Assembly: GCA_012514255.1 (NCBI GenBank)
Contig: JAAZAP010000274.1
Location: 1 to 11,965, forward strand
Direction: 5' to 3'
Source of the DNA: Bacteroidales bacterium
GTDB lineage: Bacteria; Bacteroidota; Bacteroidia; Bacteroidales; VadinHA17
DNA length: 11,965 bases
The notes below the pieces were generated by a model that had not been told where the DNA came from, ran no database searches, and saw only the letters and a list, made by a program, of their open reading frames with translations. Positions 1 to 8,185 of the stretch are shown here, piece by piece. Positions within the stretch are counted from its first letter, which is position 1. Each line of letters begins with the position of its first letter. The translations under genes and the position numbers were made by a program.

Positions 1-72
1 CTTCTTCTTTTGATATGCAAACCTAATAAAAAATGACGTTCTTTGGGGGATTAAAATTCTGCATTCTCATTC

Positions 73-2367
73 ATGTTTCGCGACTATCTGAAAGAGCTTA
101 ACGAGGCGCAACAGGCAGCGGTTGTCAATACTGAAGGTCCTGCCATGGTCATTGCCGGTGCAGGATCAGGCAAGACAAGGGTTCTCACATACCGCGTTGC
201 TTACCTGCTTCAGAAGGGTGTGCCTGCCCACCGCATCCTGGCTCTCACCTTCACCAATAAGGCTGCCGGCGAGATGAAGGAACGGATCATGAACATCGTC
301 GGGCCGGAGAAGGCGCGAAGTCTGTGGATGGGGACCTTCCACTCGATCTTTGCAAGATTCCTGCGTTATGACGGACATTATCTGGGATACAAGAGCAACT
401 TCACCATCTATGACCAGGATAATACACGCAGTCTCATCAGGGCAATCATAAGGGAGATGAAACTGGACGATACGGTCTATAAGCCTGCTTCCATTGCTGC
501 CCGCATCTCGCATGCCAAGAACAACCTCATCACCGCGCAGCAGTACGGGTCAGTACCGCAGATAACAGAGTCAGACAAAGCCTCCAGGGTGCCGGAGGCA
601 GCCACCATATACAGACACTACGCAGCCAGGTGCTTCAAGTCAAACGCGATGGACTTTGATGACCTGCTGATGAACATCAATATTCTCTTCCGCGATTTTC
701 CTGCTGTGCTGGAGGAATACCGTAACCGGTTTGACTATGTACTTGTTGACGAGTACCAGGACACGAACTATGCCCAGTACATAATTGTTCACAAGCTCTC
801 GGAGAACCACAGGAACCTGTGCGTGGTGGGCGATGATGCCCAGAGTATCTACTCTTTCAGGGGGGCACGCATAGAGAATATTCTCAATTTTGAGAAGGAC
901 TATCCTGATTACCGGCTCTTCAAGCTTGAGCAGAACTACCGTTCTACACAAAATATAGTCAATGCCGCCAACAGCGTGATAGAGAAGAACGCCGGGCAGA
1001 TCAGGAAAACGATCTTTTCAAAGAACGATGAGGGTGAGAAGATAAGGGTCATACAGACCACCATAGACAGCGAGGAGGGCATACTCACTGCCTCGGATAT
1101 CATTGATACAAGGATGCGTGAGCGGCTCAACTGGAAGGATTTTGCCATTCTCTACCGCACGAACGCACAGTCACGCATCTTCGAGGAGATGCTGCGCAAA
1201 CGCAACATACCCTACAAGATCTACGGCGGACAGTCATTCTATGAGCGCAAGGAGATACGTGACCTGATCGCCTATCTGAGGCTTATTGTCAATCCTGATG
1301 ATGAAGAGGCGCTGAGGCGCATTATTAACTACCCGAAGAGGGGTATTGGTGACACTACCGTGCGAAAGCTCATGGAGCTGGCCCGGATGCTTGATGTGAG
1401 CATCTGGTCAATCATCAGCTCGCCGGAGCTGAGTGGCAAACACCTTTCTCCTGCCCTGCGGGCGAAGGTGAGCCAGTTCACAGGACTGATGCTGCCGGTG
1501 ATGGCCGTGGCGGAGACGGCCACCGCCTATGACATAGCCTCGGGAATGGCCTCTGCCAGCGGCATTATCACCGAGTTGAAACAGGGGCAGGTGCCCGAAG
1601 AGATTGACAGGCTTGAGAACCTTCAGGAACTACTCAACGGTATCAAGGAATTCACTGAGTCAGCCGTCACCAACGGCGAACCTGCAGACATAGCCACATG
1701 GCTGCAGTCGGTAGCCCTGCTGACCGACCAGGACCTGGAGAAGCCGGAGGACCGCGACAAGGTTACGCTGATGACAATCCATTCTGCTAAAGGGCTGGAA
1801 TTCAAGTATGTATATATTGTCGGGCTGGAAGAGAATCTCTTCCCCTCTGCGATGAACATTTTCAATCCGCGTGAGCTGGAGGAGGAGCGCCGGCTCTTCT
1901 ATGTTGCGCTGACGCGTGCCTGCCGGCGGGTGACACTCAGCTATGCACTCAACAGGTACAAATGGGGATCACTGGAGCGAGGGTCGCCAAGCCGTTTCAT
2001 AGGTGAGATAGAGAGTGAATTCCTCTCTTACCCGCAGACCGGTGGCAAGCCTTTCGGGCAGAGAGCGGTCTTTGAGCCGCGGCCCGGCGCTGAGGCCGGT
2101 GAGACCTCCCGCCCCTTTACTCCGCAGGCCAGGATGACCAGGCTGCGTGATGCCAGGGACACACGGGCGCCGTCAGCAGTTCCGGGCTCATCACAGGGTC
2201 CTGATTACGGGCTGGAGGAAGGAGACAGGGTCAGACATGAGCGGTTCGGCGAGGGAGTGGTGGTTTCCGTTGAGGGCGAGCCCCCCAACACAACCGCCCT
2301 GATTGACTTCAATACAACCGGCACGAAGAAACTGCTTCTTCGCTTTGCGAAGCTGACGAGGATATGA
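73..2367 (+). CDS. pcrA: PcrA/UvrD-type superfamily 1A ATP-dependent DNA helicase
   Basis: A 3'-5' DNA helicase that unwinds DNA with ATP during repair and replication-fork maintenance in the cytoplasm. All SF1A motifs are visible: the Q-motif region LNEAQQAAV (9-17), Walker A AGAGSGKT (28-35), motif Ia LTFTNKAA (58-65), motif II DEYQD (226-230), motif III GDDAQSIYSFRGA (253-265), motif IV LEQNYRS (285-291), motif V TIHSAKGLEF (568-577) and motif VI EERRLFYVALTRA (604-616). After a linker rich in Pro, Arg and Gly (about 655-712) comes a C-terminal Tudor-like module (GDRVRHERFGEGVV, 718-731, to LLLRFAKLTRI at the end). In PcrA this module is known to contact RNA polymerase, which favours PcrA over Rep. 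At 764 residues the protein is full length. The ATG at 73 places the Q-motif at the usual distance from the N-terminus. No clear ribosome-binding site or promoter was found in the 72 bases upstream. PcrA and UvrD names are used interchangeably in this phylum. Confidence 0.96.
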   Translation: MFRDYLKELNEAQQAAVVNTEGPAMVIAGAGSGKTRVLTYRVAYLLQKGVPAHRILALTFTNKAAGEMKERIMNIVGPEKARSLWMGTFHSIFARFLRYDGHYLGYKSNFTIYDQDNTRSLIRAIIREMKLDDTVYKPASIAARISHAKNNLITAQQYGSVPQITESDKASRVPEAATIYRHYAARCFKSNAMDFDDLLMNINILFRDFPAVLEEYRNRFDYVLVDEYQDTNYAQYIIVHKLSENHRNLCVVGDDAQSIYSFRGARIENILNFEKDYPDYRLFKLEQNYRSTQNIVNAANSVIEKNAGQIRKTIFSKNDEGEKIRVIQTTIDSEEGILTASDIIDTRMRERLNWKDFAILYRTNAQSRIFEEMLRKRNIPYKIYGGQSFYERKEIRDLIAYLRLIVNPDDEEALRRIINYPKRGIGDTTVRKLMELARMLDVSIWSIISSPELSGKHLSPALRAKVSQFTGLMLPVMAVAETATAYDIASGMASASGIITELKQGQVPEEIDRLENLQELLNGIKEFTESAVTNGEPADIATWLQSVALLTDQDLEKPEDRDKVTLMTIHSAKGLEFKYVYIVGLEENLFPSAMNIFNPRELEEERRLFYVALTRACRRVTLSYALNRYKWGSLERGSPSRFIGEIESEFLSYPQTGGKPFGQRAVFEPRPGAEAGETSRPFTPQARMTRLRDARDTRAPSAVPGSSQGPDYGLEEGDRVRHERFGEGVVVSVEGEPPNTTALIDFNTTGTKKLLLRFAKLTRI

Positions 2368-2623
2368 CCCTGAAAGACATGATCGACTGGCCGTCACCTT
2401 GCCGATACCCGGCTTTGACAGGTCGAATGATCCGGACGCACTTTTTATCCGCCTCCTGCTCATCATTCTGAGCTTCTTCAGCCTCGCCGGCAATTTCTGT
2501 TCCGAGAGCCTTGCTGACCTTTTCCTCAAGCTTCTTCTTCAACTTGCTTCCGAGCTGCGCCTCTGCATTGAGCGGCAGCAGGAAGGCTGCCGCCAGAATA
2601 AGAATGAACCCTTTTGTCTTCAT
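2309..2623 (-). pseudogene. Decayed gene for a small secreted protein (possible DUF4412-type remnant)
   Basis: From the ATG at 2623 the minus strand encodes a convincing signal peptide (MKTKGFILILAAAFLLPLNA, then EAQ). It is followed by a basic amphipathic stretch (LGSKLKKKLEEKVSKALG) and an acidic run (GEAEEAQNDEQEADKK). This N-terminal plan is common in small secreted Bacteroidota proteins, including those with a DUF4412 domain. After ADKK the frame loses protein character and runs antisense into the last 59 bases of the helicase gene. If one A is removed from the A5 run (T5 at 2442-2446 on the plus strand), the other frame continues as SASGSFDLSKPGIGKVTASR, which looks more like real protein. 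It then reaches the helicase stop codon. I read this as an old gene with a frameshift and a lost 3' part. An in-frame ATG at 2638 (MKSQIM) is an alternative start. A genuine short 104-residue protein is possible but less likely. The family assignment is from memory and weak; the signal peptide is clear. Confidence 0.5.
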
Positions 2624-2796
2624 GATTTGAGATTTCATTTCAAGATTAAGATTAATAAAAAAATGTAGCGCAGCCATCAATTATATTGATAAAGACTGAC
2701 ATGTATCCGCTGTGATTCCTGCAGAAAGCCCCCGGTCATCATCTCTGACCTGATGTAGACCCCGGTTCAGGCATTCAGTAAGAGAAGATATTGGGG

Positions 2797-2834
2797 TTTA
2801 CCGATTCTTTCAGAAAAATTATACACTATATTTA
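2797..2834 (+). promoter_or_regulatory. Candidate promoter of the envelope-transport operon
   Basis: Two overlapping readings are possible. TATATTTA at 2827-2834 matches the Bacteroidota -7 element TAnnTTTG in seven of eight positions, but no TTTG lies at the expected upstream distance. TTTACC (2797-2802) and TATACA (2820-2825), separated by 17 bases, resemble a weak housekeeping-type -35/-10 pair. Either would leave a very short leader before the ATG at 2844. The rest of 2681-2796 shows no gene or strong structure. Confidence 0.25.
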
Positions 2835-2843
2835 CTTATTGTA

Positions 2844-4025
2844 ATGAACACCATGCAGTGTCCGGCATCTGAATCGACGACCGGTCTCTTGTCAGCAAAG
2901 AGCCTTGTGACCTGTCTGTTGCTGATAATCCTGACGTTATCTCTCACAGCCCAGCCTTCCGCAGTTTTCAGCGGGCAGGTGTCGTCATGGGTCAGTGCCA
3001 CCACCGGCGGAGAACTGCCCCTGTGGGGAGGAGGGCGTTATATTCCGCAGCTCAACATCGGTACCGGAGAACAAGGCAGCAGGCTGGACGGTGAGTTCTC
3101 AGCCAATATCTACGGCAGCCTGGGCTTCCGCCCGTTCGATACAGCAGCCACTGCAGGTGGCATAAAGCCCTACCGGTTATGGGTGAGATACTCTACAAAC
3201 CAGCTCGAGGTAAGGCTGGGGCTACAGAAGCTCAGCTTCGGTTCGGCTATGATGCTCAGGCCCCTGATGTGGTTTGACAGGCTTGATCAGCGCGATCCCC
3301 TGCAGCTGACAGACGGGGTATGGGGTGTCATGACAAGGTACTTCTTCCTGAATAACGCGAACATATGGCTATGGGGGCTGTACGGCACTCATGACCCGAG
3401 AGGATGGGAGGTCGTGCCCGGGAATAAAAAGATACCTGAACTCGGAGGAAGGGTCCAGTTTCCCGTTCCGGCCGGGGAGATAGCAGTCACATATCATCAC
3501 CGTGTAGCTGACAGCCGGGCTATGGCCGGCATGGTAACCCCGCACGAGAAGATACCTGAAAACAGGATCGGATTGGATACGAAATGGGACCTGAAGGCAG
3601 GATTATGGTTTGAAGGCTCATACACACACAAGGGAGAGGACCTCGGTTACCTGACCAATCTACTGCTGGTGAGTGCTGGCATGGACTATACTTTCGGGAT
3701 AGGCAACGGACTGTATGCGGCTTTTGAGCAGGTGCTGATCAGTCATGACAGTGAACCCCTCGCCTTTTCGGACCCCAGCACCTTCTCAGGACTGACGGTG
3801 AGTTACCCGATAGGCCTGTTTGATAATCTCAGCATGATAATCTACTGTAACTGGAATGACGGTGACCTCTACAACTTTGTGCGGTGGCACAGACAGTTCA
3901 ATAATACAGACCTGTATCTCATGGCCTTCTGGAACCCGGAGAGCCTTACTCTCCCGGCACAGACAGAAGCCCCGGAGATATTTGCCGGCAGGGGTATACA
4001 GTTTATGTTCGTATATAACCATTAA
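2844..4025 (+). CDS. Outer-membrane beta-barrel protein, first gene of the envelope-transport operon
   Basis: Predicted outer-membrane barrel of 393 residues. A hydrophobic signal segment (LVTCLLLIILTLSLTAQPSA, about 21-40) follows a rather long n-region. The mature part has alternating polar and hydrophobic strands with many Trp, Tyr and Phe residues and short Gly/Asp/Asn turns, for example RLWVRYSTNQLEVRLGLQKL, NIWLWGLYGTHDP and LSMIIYCNWNDGD. It ends in a strand-like IQFMFVYNH. No TonB box, plug domain or periplasmic extension is evident, so it is a plain barrel rather than a TonB receptor. The ATPase gene starts 14 bases downstream, followed closely by two permeases and a LolA-like protein. 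Here I infer that the barrel is the outer-membrane exit or acceptor for material moved by that pump. I do not recognise a named family. The start is uncertain: ATG at 2853 or a TTG a few codons later would shorten the n-region. Confidence 0.8.
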   Translation: MNTMQCPASESTTGLLSAKSLVTCLLLIILTLSLTAQPSAVFSGQVSSWVSATTGGELPLWGGGRYIPQLNIGTGEQGSRLDGEFSANIYGSLGFRPFDTAATAGGIKPYRLWVRYSTNQLEVRLGLQKLSFGSAMMLRPLMWFDRLDQRDPLQLTDGVWGVMTRYFFLNNANIWLWGLYGTHDPRGWEVVPGNKKIPELGGRVQFPVPAGEIAVTYHHRVADSRAMAGMVTPHEKIPENRIGLDTKWDLKAGLWFEGSYTHKGEDLGYLTNLLLVSAGMDYTFGIGNGLYAAFEQVLISHDSEPLAFSDPSTFSGLTVSYPIGLFDNLSMIIYCNWNDGDLYNFVRWHRQFNNTDLYLMAFWNPESLTLPAQTEAPEIFAGRGIQFMFVYNH

Positions 4026-4039
4026 TACCTGACAATAAA

Positions 4040-4738
4040 ATGGAAGACTCTGTTATCATCACAATTGACGGCCTGGTAAAAAAATTCCCGATGGGAAAGA
4101 GTGAATTTACGGCCCTGAAGGGTATTGATCTCAGGTTCTCGCAGGGGGAGTTTGCAGGATTTGTAGGGCCCAGCGGATCAGGGAAGACCACCATGCTGAA
4201 TATTATCGGTTCGCTTGACATTCCCTCTTCCGGTCAGGTGACAGTCCTCGATCATTCCATCGGAAGCCTCACACAGAAGGATGCGGCGAATCTCAGGAAG
4301 AGAAACCTGGGTTTTATCTTCCAGAGCTACAACCTGTTTGCTGTTCACACTGTGTATGAGAACATCGAATTCCCCCTGCTGCTGCTGAATTACTCTGCCG
4401 CAGAGAGGAAGAAGATGGTGACGGAAGCCATGGAGTGGCTGGGACTGACAGATAAAATCAAATCAAAGCCTCCCCAGCTGTCAGGAGGTGAATGTCAGAG
4501 GGTGGCCATTGCCCGTGCCATGGTGAAGAGACCCTCGCTGGTGCTGGCTGATGAGCCTACCGCCAATCTCGACGCTGCCAATTCTCACAACATACTTAAG
4601 AGTATGGAACAGCTCAACCGGGAATTCAGGACGACATTCCTGTTCGCCACTCATGACGACAAGGTCATCAGCTACCTGCGACGCAAAATCTCCCTTGAAG
4701 ACGGGAGGGTGGCAAAAGATGAAACAATCAGCAATTAG
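4040..4738 (+). CDS. LolD/MacB-type ABC transporter ATP-binding protein
   Basis: Cytoplasmic ATPase of 232 residues, the usual length for the LolD/MacB/FtsE group. Visible elements are Walker A GPSGSGKTT (43-51), the Q-loop glutamine in FIFQSYNLF (Q95), the signature LSGGECQ (147-153), Walker B LVLADEPT (167-174), the D-loop ANLD (175-178) and the switch histidine in ATHDD (H205). The Cys in the signature replaces the more usual Gln or Glu and is tolerated in the family. It should power the two FtsX-like permeases encoded directly downstream. In this ABC class ATP hydrolysis drives periplasmic conformational changes that release substrate from the outer leaflet of the inner membrane, rather than moving it across the membrane. 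It lies 14 bases after the barrel gene and 12 bases before the first permease, so co-transcription is very likely. Paralogues are numerous, so no gene name is given. Confidence 0.93.
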   Translation: MEDSVIITIDGLVKKFPMGKSEFTALKGIDLRFSQGEFAGFVGPSGSGKTTMLNIIGSLDIPSSGQVTVLDHSIGSLTQKDAANLRKRNLGFIFQSYNLFAVHTVYENIEFPLLLLNYSAAERKKMVTEAMEWLGLTDKIKSKPPQLSGGECQRVAIARAMVKRPSLVLADEPTANLDAANSHNILKSMEQLNREFRTTFLFATHDDKVISYLRRKISLEDGRVAKDETISN

Positions 4739-4750
4739 AGAACGGCAAAG

Positions 4751-5929
4751 ATGAAACTGGCAATAAAAATGGCATACCGGAACCTGGTCGGGGCCGGTCT
4801 GCGAACCTGGCTGAACGTGATAGTGCTCTCTTTTTCCTTCCTCGTCATAATATGGATGAAAGGAATAATTACAGGGTGGGATCACCAGGCCAAGGTCGAC
4901 ATGACCAACTGGGAGATAGGTGAGGGTCAGTACTGGCAGGAGGATTACGATCCGTATGATCCGTTTACCTTCACCGACAGTCATGCTCCCATACCGCCGG
5001 AGTTCAGTGAGGAGATCGCCAACGGCACGATGGAGCCGGTGCTTATCGCCCAGGGCACCATCTATCCGCAGGGCCGTCTTCAGTCGGTCATGGTCAGGGG
5101 TATAGACCCGAAACAGACCATCTTCATGTTACCTGCAGGAAAGCTTGACACTGTGGTAGCCGGAGCCATCCCTGCCATTATAGGTTCGGGCATGGCCAAA
5201 AACCTGAAGATGGAGGCCGGCGACAGGGTGATGGTTCAGTGGCGTGATGCCGACGGCACGTTTGATGCTTCAGAAGTCTGCATAACCGAAGTATTCACCG
5301 TAAACGTCCCGGCTGTCGACCAGGGTCAGCTCTACCTGCCGCTCGACACCCTTCAGTCAATGCTTGGCCTCAAAGGGGAAGCCACCATTGTGACATACGA
5401 CAACAGTGAAGTCAGCAGACCGCTTGTTGACGGATGGGTGCATAAAAGCAAGACAGAGCTCACAAGCGCCGTCGATGAATTGATAAGGGTGAAGACAGCG
5501 GGGACATCATTCCTGTACATCATCCTGATCACACTGGCCATGCTGGCGATCTTCGACACCCAGGTGCTTTCGATATTCCGAAGACAGAAAGAGATAGGCA
5601 CATATATAGCCCTGGGATACACCAGACGCCAGGTGGTCGGCTTGTTCACCGTTGAGGGAACCATGTACGCCGTTCTGGCAGCACTTCTATCGGCTGCCTA
5701 CGGCCTTCCTTTCCTTGCATGGCAGGCCAGGGTGGGCTGGACGATGCCTATGGACGCCAGCGAATTCGGCATGGCAATAGCCCAGACGCTCTACCCGGTG
5801 TACAGTGCCGGACTGGTGGCGGGTACCGTACTGATAATCATGACGGTGACAGCACTGGTGAGCTACTGGCCGTCAAGGCGAATTGCCAAAATGAATCCTA
5901 CTGAAGCTTTAAGGGGGAGAATACAATGA
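4751..5929 (+). CDS. FtsX/LolC-type ABC transporter permease, first subunit
   Basis: Inner-membrane permease of 392 residues with the four-helix MacB/LolC plan. Transmembrane segment 1 is at about 20-40, a large periplasmic domain at 43-250, segment 2 at 252-272, segment 3 at 298-324 and segment 4 at 349-372. The FtsX-like C-terminal domain has the cytoplasmic coupling helix RRQKEIGTYIALGYTRRQV (278-296) after segment 2. It ends with the typical tail SRRIAKMNPTEALRG (375-389). Just after segment 1 the periplasmic domain carries an unusual acidic, aromatic stretch (GQYWQEDYDPYDPFTFTD, 59-76), possibly a partner or substrate contact. The last four bases overlap the start of the second permease (ATGA at 5926-5929), which implies translational coupling and a stoichiometric pair. 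A LolC/LolE-like heterodimer with the ATPase upstream is the simplest reading. Cargo cannot be read from the sequence. Confidence 0.9.
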   Translation: MKLAIKMAYRNLVGAGLRTWLNVIVLSFSFLVIIWMKGIITGWDHQAKVDMTNWEIGEGQYWQEDYDPYDPFTFTDSHAPIPPEFSEEIANGTMEPVLIAQGTIYPQGRLQSVMVRGIDPKQTIFMLPAGKLDTVVAGAIPAIIGSGMAKNLKMEAGDRVMVQWRDADGTFDASEVCITEVFTVNVPAVDQGQLYLPLDTLQSMLGLKGEATIVTYDNSEVSRPLVDGWVHKSKTELTSAVDELIRVKTAGTSFLYIILITLAMLAIFDTQVLSIFRRQKEIGTYIALGYTRRQVVGLFTVEGTMYAVLAALLSAAYGLPFLAWQARVGWTMPMDASEFGMAIAQTLYPVYSAGLVAGTVLIIMTVTALVSYWPSRRIAKMNPTEALRGRIQ

Positions 5930-7227
5930 TAGAGTTCTTACTGAAAGGTTTACTCAGGGACAAGAGCCGGAGCCGCATTCCGGTCATTGTTGTTTCCATA
6001 GGCGTGGCTCTGACGGTACTCATGCACGCCTACATAACAGGCTTCATGGGTGACATTATCGAGATCAACGCCAGGGTCTCATATGGCCACCTCAACGTAA
6101 TGACCATGGGTTATGCCGGGAATATGCAGCAGGTACCCAATGATCTCGCCCTCACTGATGTGAGCTCTCTTACCGGGGAGCTGAAGAAAGAGTTCCCGGG
6201 AGTAGAGTGGTCACCGAGGATACAATTCGCGGGTCTTATCGATGCGCCCGACGAAAACGGTGAAACCCGTACCCAGGGCCCTGCCATGGGCATCGGCCTT
6301 GATCTCCTCGATCCGGGATCACCGGAGAGAAAGAGGCTGAACCTGGAAGGATCGCTCGTGAGAGGCCATATGCCTGTTCAACAGAACGAAGTGCTGCTGA
6401 GCGATCTGTTCGCGAAGAAGCTCGATGTCGGTCCCGGTGACAGGGTTACATTCATCGGTTCAACGATGTACGGAAGCATGACCATCCATGATTACACGGT
6501 GGCGGGGACAGTATCCATGGGACAGGAGGCACTTGATCGTGGAATGATCATTGCCGACATCGCCGATGTGAGGATGGCCCTCGATATGGAAAATGCCGCC
6601 GGTGAGATACTGGGATTCTTCAACGGAGGCTTTTACGATGATGATGTTGCACTCACCCGCGCGGCAACGTTCAATGAAAAGCATGCCGGAGAAAACGGCA
6701 ACAATGACGGCAGCAGCAACAGCAGTGAGCTGGCTCCTGTGATGAGGAGCCTCAGCCAGCAGGGGACTATGGGCACATATGTCGGAATGACAAAATCATG
6801 GTCGGCATATATCTCACTGGTTTTTATCTTCGCCATGTCACTGGTGCTCTGGAATGCCGGATTGCTTGGCGGCCTCAGGCGGTACGGCGAGGTGGGAATA
6901 CGCCTTGCCATGGGCGAAGACAAGGGTCATACATACCGTTCAATGATTTACGAGGCTGTCATGATCGGTCTGGCAGGATCAGTCATCGGTACGGTTATTG
7001 GGCTATTCCTGGCATGGCTGTTGCAGGAATATGGCATAGACATATCAGGAATAATGAAAGGTTCAGCCCTGATGATGCCCACAGTAATAAGGGCAAATAT
7101 CAATCCGGTAGATTATTACCTGGGATTTATTCCGGGATTGATCTCGACAGTTATAGGGACAATGCTGTCAGGGATAGGTATATACAAACGGCAGACAGCC
7201 AGGCTGTTCAAGGAACTCGAAGCTTAA
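5926..7227 (+). CDS. FtsX/LolE-type ABC transporter permease, second subunit
   Basis: Inner-membrane permease of 433 residues, clearly divergent from its partner but with the same topology. Transmembrane segment 1 is at about 18-39, followed by a long periplasmic domain with PGDRVTFIGST (170-180), segment 2 at 291-311, segment 3 at 342-366 and segment 4 at 398-418. The coupling helix LRRYGEVGIRLAMGEDKG (317-334) matches the FtsX pattern. A Gly/Asn/Ser-rich linker (ENGNNDGSSNSSE, 256-268) just before segment 2 is probably flexible. The tail (YKRQTARLFKELEA) lacks the P-x-EALR motif found in the first permease, so the two subunits are not interchangeable. The gene begins with an ATGA overlap and ends 10 bases before the LolA-like gene. 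It probably pairs with the first permease as a heterodimer. In the LolCDE precedent one permease contacts the LolA chaperone and the other the lipoprotein; which does which here cannot be told by eye. Confidence 0.9.
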   Translation: MIEFLLKGLLRDKSRSRIPVIVVSIGVALTVLMHAYITGFMGDIIEINARVSYGHLNVMTMGYAGNMQQVPNDLALTDVSSLTGELKKEFPGVEWSPRIQFAGLIDAPDENGETRTQGPAMGIGLDLLDPGSPERKRLNLEGSLVRGHMPVQQNEVLLSDLFAKKLDVGPGDRVTFIGSTMYGSMTIHDYTVAGTVSMGQEALDRGMIIADIADVRMALDMENAAGEILGFFNGGFYDDDVALTRAATFNEKHAGENGNNDGSSNSSELAPVMRSLSQQGTMGTYVGMTKSWSAYISLVFIFAMSLVLWNAGLLGGLRRYGEVGIRLAMGEDKGHTYRSMIYEAVMIGLAGSVIGTVIGLFLAWLLQEYGIDISGIMKGSALMMPTVIRANINPVDYYLGFIPGLISTVIGTMLSGIGIYKRQTARLFKELEA

Positions 7228-7237
7228 AACTGTTATC

Positions 7238-7972
7238 ATGAAAAGATATCTGATACTGGCAACAGCAATATTGATAGCCTCACAGGCACAGGGGCAGGAT
7301 CCGGATTACATCCTCAACAGAGTAGAAAACAATATGTCGTCAGAGAACCGGATTTTTGAATCTACGATGACAATTAACGGAGCGCACAGGAGTAGGACCA
7401 TTACTTCAAGGACCTATGCAGAAGGTTATAAAAAATCGTTTACGGAATACCTTACTCCGGCCCGTGAGCAGGGCACCAAGATGCTTAAACTCGATAACCA
7501 ACTCTGGATCTACTCCCCATCAACGGATCGAATAATACAGATCTCGGGCCATATGCTGAGACAGTCAGTCATGGGTTCTGACCTGTCATATGAAGATATG
7601 ATGGATGACCGGAAGGTTACGGAGTTATATACCGCCACCCTTGGAGGTGATGAGGTGATCGGGGGAAGGAAGACATGGATACTTGACCTGACGGCGAAGG
7701 TCAGTGATGTGGCCTATAACTCAATAAAGATGTGGGTTGACACTGAAAGATACATCCCCCTGAGAGAGGAGCTGTTTGGTACCAGCGGACAACTGCTGAA
7801 ACGGACAACATTCTCGGAGGTGCAGCATATTGAAGGCAGATGGTTTCCCATGAAGATTACCTACAAGGATGTTTTGAAGAGCGGCGACGGCACTGAGTTC
7901 ACAATAACCTCTGTGCAGTTTGATCAGAAGATACCTGATTACATATTTACCAAGGCTGCACTGAAGCAGTAG
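7238..7972 (+). CDS. Periplasmic LolA-like outer membrane lipoprotein-sorting protein
   Basis: Secreted protein of 244 residues with a signal peptide (MKRYLILATAILIASQAQG, then QDPD). The mature region matches the LolA-like group called outer membrane lipoprotein-sorting protein (the PF17131 type, from memory). Shared features are the YILNRVENNMSS start, MLKLDNQLWIYSPSTDRII (about 83-101) and ISGHMLRQSVMGSDLSYEDM (102-121). Further on are the strand pair around KMWVDTERYIPLREELFG and a C-terminal QKIPDYIFTKAAL. Such proteins fold as an open half-barrel that holds acyl chains. Position 10 bases after the permeases, as the last gene of the operon, fits a shuttle that takes lipid or lipoprotein from the ABC pump and hands it to the outer membrane or to the barrel encoded first. 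This group differs from housekeeping LolA in sequence and in operon setting. The specific cargo is unknown. Confidence 0.9.
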   Translation: MKRYLILATAILIASQAQGQDPDYILNRVENNMSSENRIFESTMTINGAHRSRTITSRTYAEGYKKSFTEYLTPAREQGTKMLKLDNQLWIYSPSTDRIIQISGHMLRQSVMGSDLSYEDMMDDRKVTELYTATLGGDEVIGGRKTWILDLTAKVSDVAYNSIKMWVDTERYIPLREELFGTSGQLLKRTTFSEVQHIEGRWFPMKITYKDVLKSGDGTEFTITSVQFDQKIPDYIFTKAALKQ

Positions 7973-8028
7973 TAACTTGCTCCTGAGCTGTTATCCTGAT
8001 ACTGTCACTCATTCTTCAGCTGGCAGGA

Positions 8029-8059
8029 GCCGGCCCGCCCGGAGAAAAGAGGGGCCGGC
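8029..8059 (+). terminator. GC-rich hairpin downstream of the five-gene operon
   Basis: GCCGGCCC (8029-8036) pairs perfectly with GGGCCGGC (8052-8059) around a 15-base loop, 57 bases after the LolA-like stop codon. No U-tract follows, so it may be a transcript-stabilising or factor-dependent end rather than an intrinsic terminator. The stretch 7973-8107 otherwise holds nothing I can identify. Confidence 0.4.
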
Positions 8060-8106
8060 ATTAATGAACTGCCCGGGGATAATTGGTCTGGCATGACTAC
8101 TCCGCA

Positions 8107-8142
8107 CAAAAAAAGAGAACCGGCATTACTTACCGGCTCTCT
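8107..8142 (-). terminator. Intrinsic terminator of the 8186-8965 membrane-protein gene
   Basis: Read on the minus strand, AGAGAGCCGG (8142-8133) pairs with CCGGTTCTCT (8123-8114) through ten base pairs with one G-U wobble and a 9-base loop. A run of T residues (8114-8108) follows. It lies 44 bases past the stop codon of the minus-strand gene. On the plus strand the same hairpin has no T-run after it and one A-C mismatch, so it mainly serves the minus strand. Confidence 0.8.
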
Positions 8143-8185
8143 CTGTGAAGATTATGAAGTTCAAATAAATGGATGTGCAGTTCTA

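Noticed and set aside
1..72. TTTG sequences upstream of the helicase as a promoter
   Set aside because: TTTG occurs at 9-12 and 42-45, but no TAnnTTTG is found at the right spacing.
4481..4984. Minus-strand open frame of 167 codons across the ATPase and first permease
   Set aside because: It is antisense to two strongly supported genes and its translation shows no recognisable protein pattern.
6798..7241. Plus-strand open frame of 147 codons inside the second permease
   Set aside because: It is an out-of-frame shadow of the permease; the permease frame carries the conserved FtsX motif and helices.
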